From: Acidimicrobiia bacterium
GTDB taxonomy: Bacteria; Actinomycetota; Acidimicrobiia; Acidimicrobiales; AC-14
DNA length: 8,534 bases
Assembly (NCBI GenBank): GCA_019244985.1
Contig: JAFASB010000477.1
Coordinates: forward strand, 1 to 8,534
Reading direction: 5' to 3'
The notes under the pieces were generated by a model, which saw only the letters and a program-made list of their open reading frames with translations, was not told the DNA's origin and made no database searches. Shown one piece after another: positions 4,731 through 8,534 of the stretch; position 1 is the stretch's first letter, and each line of letters starts with the position of its first letter. The translations under genes were made by a program, and so were the position numbers.

Positions 4731-5711
4731 GTGGCCTACAAGATCGGTGTCATCGGCGGCGATGGCATCGGACCCGAAGTGATTGACGAGGCGCTGAAGG
4801 TCGTGCGCGCCGCGGGGGTCGACCTCGACACGGTCGCGCTCGACCTCGGTGGCCAGCGCTACCTGCGCACGGGCGACGTGCTGCCCGACGCCGACCTCGA
4901 CCAGATGCGCGCCCTCGACGCCATGCTCCTTGGCGCCGTCGGTACGCCCGATGTGCCGCCGGGCGTGCTGGAGCGCGGGCTGCTGCTGAAGATGCGGTTT
5001 GAGCTCGACCTCTACATCAACCTCCGTCCGTTCACCGACGCGTCGCGCGGCCTCGACTTCGTCGTCGTCCGGGAGAACACCGAAGGGTCCTACGCGGGAG
5101 AGGGCGGGTTCTTGCGCAAGGGCACCCCGCACGAGGTGGCGACCCAGGGTTCGGTCAACACCCGCATGGGCGTCGAGCGCTGCGTTCGCTTTGCCTTCGA
5201 TCTGGCCCGCTCCCGGCCTCGCAAGCACCTCACGCTGGTGCACAAGACCAACGTCCTCACGTTCGCCGGCGACCTCTGGCAACGGACGTTCAACGAGGTG
5301 GCGGCGTCGTACCCTGAGGTCACGACCGCCTACAACCACGTCGACGCTGCGTGCATCTACTTCGTCCAGGACCCGGGTCGTTATGACGTGATCGTCACCG
5401 ACAATCTCTTCGGCGACATCCTCACGGACCTGGGCGCCGCCGTCGCGGGCGGCATCGGTCTGGCGGCGTCGGCCAACCTCAACCCGGCCCGCACGGGCCC
5501 GTCGATGTTCGAGCCCGTGCACGGGTCGGCGCCCGACATCGCGGGCACCGGCCAGGCGAACCCGCTGGCCGCGATCCGCTCGGCGGCGATGATGCTCGAG
5601 TTCCTGGGCGAAGCCGACGCCGCAGTCCGCATCACCAAGGCGTGCCAGGAGGCGGTTGACGTCTCCGGCACCACGTCACAGCTCGGCGACCACGTCGCCG
5701 AACGCGTCTAA
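4731..5711 (+). CDS. leuB: 3-isopropylmalate dehydrogenase LeuB
   Basis: NAD-dependent oxidative decarboxylase: 3-isopropylmalate to 2-oxoisocaproate in leucine synthesis and, in the CimA route, erythro-beta-methylmalate to 2-oxobutanoate. The 326 residues show the family motifs: GGDGIGPEV (9-17), LLLKMRFELDLYINLRPF (84-101, with substrate-binding Arg89 and Arg99), VVVRENTEGSYAGEGG (111-126, Arg114 and Tyr121), HKTNVL (171-176, Lys172), VTDNLFGDILTDLG (222-235, metal-binding Asp229 and Asp233) and FEPVHGSAPDIAGTG (260-274) of the NAD site. VLERGLLL and KHLTLVHKTNVLTFAG resemble mycobacterial LeuB. The stretch between NLRP and FVVVRENTEG is shorter than I recall there. GTG start with AGGA 6 nt upstream. 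First gene of the operon, behind the attenuator; ilvE follows after 10 nt. Tartrate dehydrogenase or homoisocitrate dehydrogenase are relatives, but operon context favours LeuB. Confidence 0.95.
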   Translation: MAYKIGVIGGDGIGPEVIDEALKVVRAAGVDLDTVALDLGGQRYLRTGDVLPDADLDQMRALDAMLLGAVGTPDVPPGVLERGLLLKMRFELDLYINLRPFTDASRGLDFVVVRENTEGSYAGEGGFLRKGTPHEVATQGSVNTRMGVERCVRFAFDLARSRPRKHLTLVHKTNVLTFAGDLWQRTFNEVAASYPEVTTAYNHVDAACIYFVQDPGRYDVIVTDNLFGDILTDLGAAVAGGIGLAASANLNPARTGPSMFEPVHGSAPDIAGTGQANPLAAIRSAAMMLEFLGEADAAVRITKACQEAVDVSGTTSQLGDHVAERV

Positions 5712-5721
5712 GGAGACCAGC

Positions 5722-6639
5722 ATGCCGCTCGACACCGTCGAGAAGATCTGGATGGATGGCGAGTTCGTCGACTGGGACGACGCCAAGATCCACATCCTCA
5801 CCCACTCCCTGCACTACGGCAGCGGCGTGTTCGAGGGCATCCGCGCCTACCCGACGTCGCGCGGCGCGGGCGTGTTCCGGCTCACCGATCACATCAACCG
5901 GCTGTTCCTCAGCGCCAAGGTCTTCCTGATCGACATCCCGTACACGCCCGTGCAGCTGGTCGAGGCGGTCAAGGACACCATCAGGGTCAACGGCCTCGAG
6001 GAGTGCTACATCCGGCCGATCGCCTACCTCGGCTACGGCGAGATGGGGCTCAACCCGCTGCCGTGTCCGGTGAACGTGTCGATCGCCGTGTGGCCGTGGG
6101 GTACGTACCTCGGCGACGAGGGCGTCAAGCACGGCGTGCGCACGAAGATCAGCTCGTGGCAGCGCCACGACCCCAATGCCGTGCCGCCGGGGGCCAAGGG
6201 CACCGGCATGTACGTCAACTCGTCGATGGCGAAGGTCGAGGCCCTCAAGGCCGGTTACGACGAGGCGATCCTTCTTTCCCCGCAGGGTTACGTCAGCGAG
6301 TGCACGGGCGAGAACATCTTCATCGTCCGGCGCGGCAAGCTCATCACGCCGCCGGTTACCGCCGGCGCCCTCGAAGGCATCACCCAGGACTCGGTCATGA
6401 CGATCGCGCGCGACCTCGGTTACGACGTCGAGATCGGCAACATCCTGCGCAGCGACCTCTACATGTGCGACGAGGCGTTCCTCACTGGAACCGCGGCAGA
6501 GGTCGTGCCCATCCGCGAGATCGACGACCGTTTGATCGGCGAGCCCGGTCCGATGACCAAGGCCATCCAGGAGACGTACTTCTCGACGGTGCGCGGTGAG
6601 GTCGACCGATACAAGGACTGGGTCGAACATGTCGGATAG
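5722..6639 (+). CDS. ilvE: Branched-chain amino acid aminotransferase IlvE
   Basis: Fold-type IV PLP enzyme that reversibly transfers the amino group of glutamate to the 2-oxo acids of Ile, Val and Leu; cytoplasmic, last step of the pathway. 305 residues. The N-terminus IWMDGEFVDWDDAKIHILTH is typical, followed by HYGSGVFEGIRAY (31-43), Arg60 in DHINRLFLSAKVF for the PLP phosphate, the catalytic lysine Lys159 in PPGAKGTGMYVNSSMA, SECTGENIF (192-200, PLP-site Glu193) and FLTGTAAEVVPI (253-264). The start at ATG 5722 has AGGAGA (5711-5716) 5 nt upstream; the open frame upstream to 5656 lies inside leuB and is rejected. The AGGAGA overlaps the leuB stop by one base. The 3' end overlaps cimA by 11 bp. 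D-amino-acid transaminase and ADC lyase share the fold, but motifs and operon indicate IlvE. Confidence 0.96.
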   Translation: MPLDTVEKIWMDGEFVDWDDAKIHILTHSLHYGSGVFEGIRAYPTSRGAGVFRLTDHINRLFLSAKVFLIDIPYTPVQLVEAVKDTIRVNGLEECYIRPIAYLGYGEMGLNPLPCPVNVSIAVWPWGTYLGDEGVKHGVRTKISSWQRHDPNAVPPGAKGTGMYVNSSMAKVEALKAGYDEAILLSPQGYVSECTGENIFIVRRGKLITPPVTAGALEGITQDSVMTIARDLGYDVEIGNILRSDLYMCDEAFLTGTAAEVVPIREIDDRLIGEPGPMTKAIQETYFSTVRGEVDRYKDWVEHVG

Positions 6640-8233
6640 CGACGAGGACGTCCGCCTGCCCGAGTCCGTCGAGGTCTTCGACACGACGCTGCGCGACGGG
6701 AGCCAGCTCGAGGGTATCTCTCTCACCGTCGACGACAAGCTGCGCATCGCCGAGCAGCTCGACTGGCTGGGCGTGAACTACATCGAGGGCGGTTGGCCAG
6801 GCGCCAACCCCAAGGACGACGAGTTCTTCCGGCGCGTGCACAGCGAGCTCAAGCTCGACACGAGCACGCTCGTCGCCTTCGGGTCGACACGGCGCAAGGC
6901 CGGCAAGGTCGATTCCGACGACACCCTGCGCCACCTGCTCGAAGCGAACACCGGCACGGTGTGCATCGTCGGCAAGACGTGGGACTACCACGTCACCGAG
7001 GCGCTCGAGACCACGCTCGAGGCGGGCGTGGCCATGGTCGCCGACTCGGTGGAGTTCCTCCGCGCACAGGGCCGGGAGGTCCTGTTCGACGCCGAGCACT
7101 TCTTCGACGGCTACAAGCGAAACCCGGAGTTCAGTCTGCGGGTCCTCGAGGGCGCGGTCCAGAAGGGTGCGTCGACGCTCGTGCTGTGCGACACCAACGG
7201 CGGCTCGTTGCCCCACGAGGTCGAGCGCATCGTCGGCGACGTCAGCCGCTACTTCGGCTCCGACGTCCATATCGGCGTGCACACCCACGACGACACGGGC
7301 TGCGGCGTGGCCAATGCCCTGGCTGGCGTGCGGGGCGGCGCGACGCACGTGCAGGGAACCGTGAACGGCTACGGCGAGCGCACGGGCAACTGCAACCTCA
7401 CGACCGTGATCGCCAACCTGGCGCTGAAGATGGGCGTGCGGACGATCCCGGCCGAACGCATGGAGCGGCTGACGCCCGTCTCGCACCACGTCGCCGAGCT
7501 GGTGAACATGCCGCTCAATCCCCAGCAGCCGTACGTGGGGACATCGGCGTTCGCCCACAAGGCGGGCCTGCACGTGAGCGCCATCGCCCGCCGCCCCGAC
7601 GCCTACGAGCACGTTCCGCCCGACACCGTCGGCAACGGCACGCGATTCGTCGTGTCCGAACTGGCCGGCAAGTCCACCCTGCAGCTCAAGGCCAAGGAGC
7701 TCGGTCTCGCGCTCGATGGGCCGACGCTGTCGGAGGTGGTCGACGAGCTGAAGCGGCTCGAGCACGAGGGCTACCACTTCGAGGCGGCCGACGGTTCGCT
7801 CGAGCTGCTGCTGCGGCGGGCCAGCGGGTGGGAGCACGACTTCTTTCGCATGGAGTCGTTCCGGGTGATCACCGACGAGATCGGCGACCGGGCGTTCACG
7901 ACGGAGGCGACGGTCAAGGTGCACGTCGGCGGCGAGCGCAAGGTCGCCACCGCCGAGGGCAACGGCCCCGTCAACGCTTTGGACCGGGCGCTCCGTCTGG
8001 CGATGGGTTCGCAGTACCCGGTGCTGTCGCGCATCCACCTCACCGACTACAAGGTGCGTGTCCTCGACACGGCCAAGGGCACGGGCGCCGTCACGAGGGT
8101 GCTCATCGACTCGACCGACGGCGAGCGTTCGTGGTCGACGATCGGTGTCTCCGACAACATCATCGAGGCGTCGTGGCAGGCGCTGTGCGACTCGATCGTC
8201 TACGGCCTCCTGCACAACGCAGGGACGGACTAG
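6629..8233 (+). CDS. cimA: (R)-citramalate synthase CimA
   Basis: Condenses pyruvate and acetyl-CoA to (R)-citramalate, the entry to threonine-independent isoleucine synthesis. 534 residues. The TIM-barrel catalytic domain (about 13-290) carries FDTTLRDGSQLEG (17-29, metal ligand Asp18), VHTHDDTGCGVANAL (217-231, His218 and His220) and GTVNGYGERTGNCNL (243-257, Asn254). PYVGTSAFAHKAGLHVSAI (301-319) starts the accessory region. GYHFEAADGSLELLLRR (381-397) marks the junction to the C-terminal LeuA-type regulatory dimer domain (about 405-530), the usual site of isoleucine feedback. SQLEG, the FAHKAGLH region and FEAADGS are features I associate with CimA rather than LeuA or homocitrate synthase; enzyme assay would settle it. 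ATG 6629 overlaps the ilvE end by 11 bp, with a modest AAGGA (6613-6617) upstream, so translation is probably coupled. Confidence 0.92.
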   Translation: MSDSDEDVRLPESVEVFDTTLRDGSQLEGISLTVDDKLRIAEQLDWLGVNYIEGGWPGANPKDDEFFRRVHSELKLDTSTLVAFGSTRRKAGKVDSDDTLRHLLEANTGTVCIVGKTWDYHVTEALETTLEAGVAMVADSVEFLRAQGREVLFDAEHFFDGYKRNPEFSLRVLEGAVQKGASTLVLCDTNGGSLPHEVERIVGDVSRYFGSDVHIGVHTHDDTGCGVANALAGVRGGATHVQGTVNGYGERTGNCNLTTVIANLALKMGVRTIPAERMERLTPVSHHVAELVNMPLNPQQPYVGTSAFAHKAGLHVSAIARRPDAYEHVPPDTVGNGTRFVVSELAGKSTLQLKAKELGLALDGPTLSEVVDELKRLEHEGYHFEAADGSLELLLRRASGWEHDFFRMESFRVITDEIGDRAFTTEATVKVHVGGERKVATAEGNGPVNALDRALRLAMGSQYPVLSRIHLTDYKVRVLDTAKGTGAVTRVLIDSTDGERSWSTIGVSDNIIEASWQALCDSIVYGLLHNAGTD

Positions 8234-8243
8234 AAAGCTCGTT

Positions 8244-8534
8244 GTGGCTGCGCCCGAATACGTCCCCGTCTCGCTCAATGAGCTCCCGCGACTCAAGGAG
8301 CCCATCCCGGCGCCCGGGCGGTGGAAGGCCGATCGACCGGCCGACCTGAAGGGCGTTGGCCAGCCCCGCGGCGACAAATTCGGCAGCCCCGGTCCCGACC
8401 AGGGCTATGCGCTCACCCTCGCCCGGCGCTTCGACGACAAGCTGGCACTGGCCGATGGAGAACACCAAGAGGACGTCGTCGCCGGCTGCCTGGGCGTCGC
8501 CACCAAGCGGTCGTCGCTCTTCGGCCGGGCGCCG
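8244..8534 (+). CDS. Conserved-looking protein of unknown function (partial, first 97 residues)
   Basis: The frame is open from GTG 8244 to the right edge and is too short in the window for product recognition. It begins MAAPEYVPVSLNELPRLKEP, followed by PGRWKADRPADLKG (about 24-37), a Gly/Pro-rich stretch with GSPGPDQGYALTLARRFDDK (about 48-67), GEHQEDVVAGCLGVATKRSS (about 73-92) and FGRAP at the end. No signal peptide or membrane segment is visible so far. The RW-x-x-DRP and GPDQGYAL phrases have the look of an actinobacterial family I cannot name. It starts 10 nt after the cimA stop with only a weak AGAAAG upstream, so it is probably the fourth gene of the operon, although nothing ties it to amino-acid synthesis. 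Codon use resembles its neighbours. Confidence 0.72.
   Translation, partial: MAAPEYVPVSLNELPRLKEPIPAPGRWKADRPADLKGVGQPRGDKFGSPGPDQGYALTLARRFDDKLALADGEHQEDVVAGCLGVATKRSSLFGRAP

Noticed and set aside
4602..5522. 306-residue minus-strand frame opposite leuB
   Set aside because: Antisense shadow of a well-supported LeuB. It would also run through the leader terminator.
6793..8349. 518-residue plus-strand frame inside cimA
   Set aside because: Arg/Ala-rich frame-shifted shadow of cimA with no domain.
6482..8377. 631-residue minus-strand open frame opposite cimA
   Set aside because: Long antisense frames are expected in GC-rich coding DNA. The plus strand encodes a full CimA with all metal ligands, and the antisense product is low-complexity Arg/Val/His.
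1..8534. CRISPR arrays, insertion sequences, tRNA or rRNA genes
   Set aside because: No spaced direct repeats, transposase motifs, terminal inverted repeats or RNA-gene cores were seen. Composition and codon use look uniform.

Overview
The window comes from a strongly GC-rich bacterium, most likely an actinobacterium. Evidence: an IclR regulator of the NdgR/LtbR type diverges from leuC, a recognised actinobacterial arrangement; LeuB resembles the mycobacterial form; and several starts lack a Shine-Dalgarno (SD) sequence but sit about 7 nt after a TAnnnT -10 box, as in leaderless actinobacterial genes. A deep-branching class such as Acidimicrobiia is possible, but that placement is inference.

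Layout. (1) 1-853, minus: 5' part of leuC, cut by the left edge. (2) 854-911: short divergent promoter region holding a perfect 17-bp inverted repeat plus a third half-site, the likely operator. (3) 912-1547, plus: IclR-family regulator. (4) 1537-4557, minus: a compact cluster transcribed greA, then alpha/beta hydrolase, then two paralogous membrane-anchored PKD-like proteins. Junctions are an 8-bp overlap, a 32-nt gap and a zero-nt gap; the last gene overlaps the regulator tail to tail by 11 bp. (5) 4558-4730: divergent control region with a candidate attenuator: a 10-residue leader peptide ending Ile-Ala-Val-Ile-Pro, a hairpin starting at its stop codon, and an intrinsic terminator just before leuB. 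(6) 4731-8233, plus: operon leuB-ilvE-cimA. (7) 8244 to the right edge, plus: N-terminus of an unrecognised protein.

How the genes work together. CimA condenses pyruvate and acetyl-CoA to citramalate; LeuC with LeuD (not in the window) isomerises it; LeuB oxidises it to 2-oxobutanoate. Acetohydroxyacid synthase and the common branched-chain enzymes then lead to isoleucine, with IlvE doing the final transamination. The plus-strand operon therefore serves threonine-independent isoleucine synthesis and shares LeuB with leucine synthesis. The leader peptide carries Ile and Val codons but no Leu codon, which fits control by isoleucine/valine supply. leuC appears to be under separate control by the divergent regulator.

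Most notable are the undocumented-looking Ile/Val attenuator of leuB-ilvE-cimA and the tandem pair of six-cysteine PKD-like surface proteins. No mobile elements, CRISPR arrays, rRNA or tRNA genes were seen.
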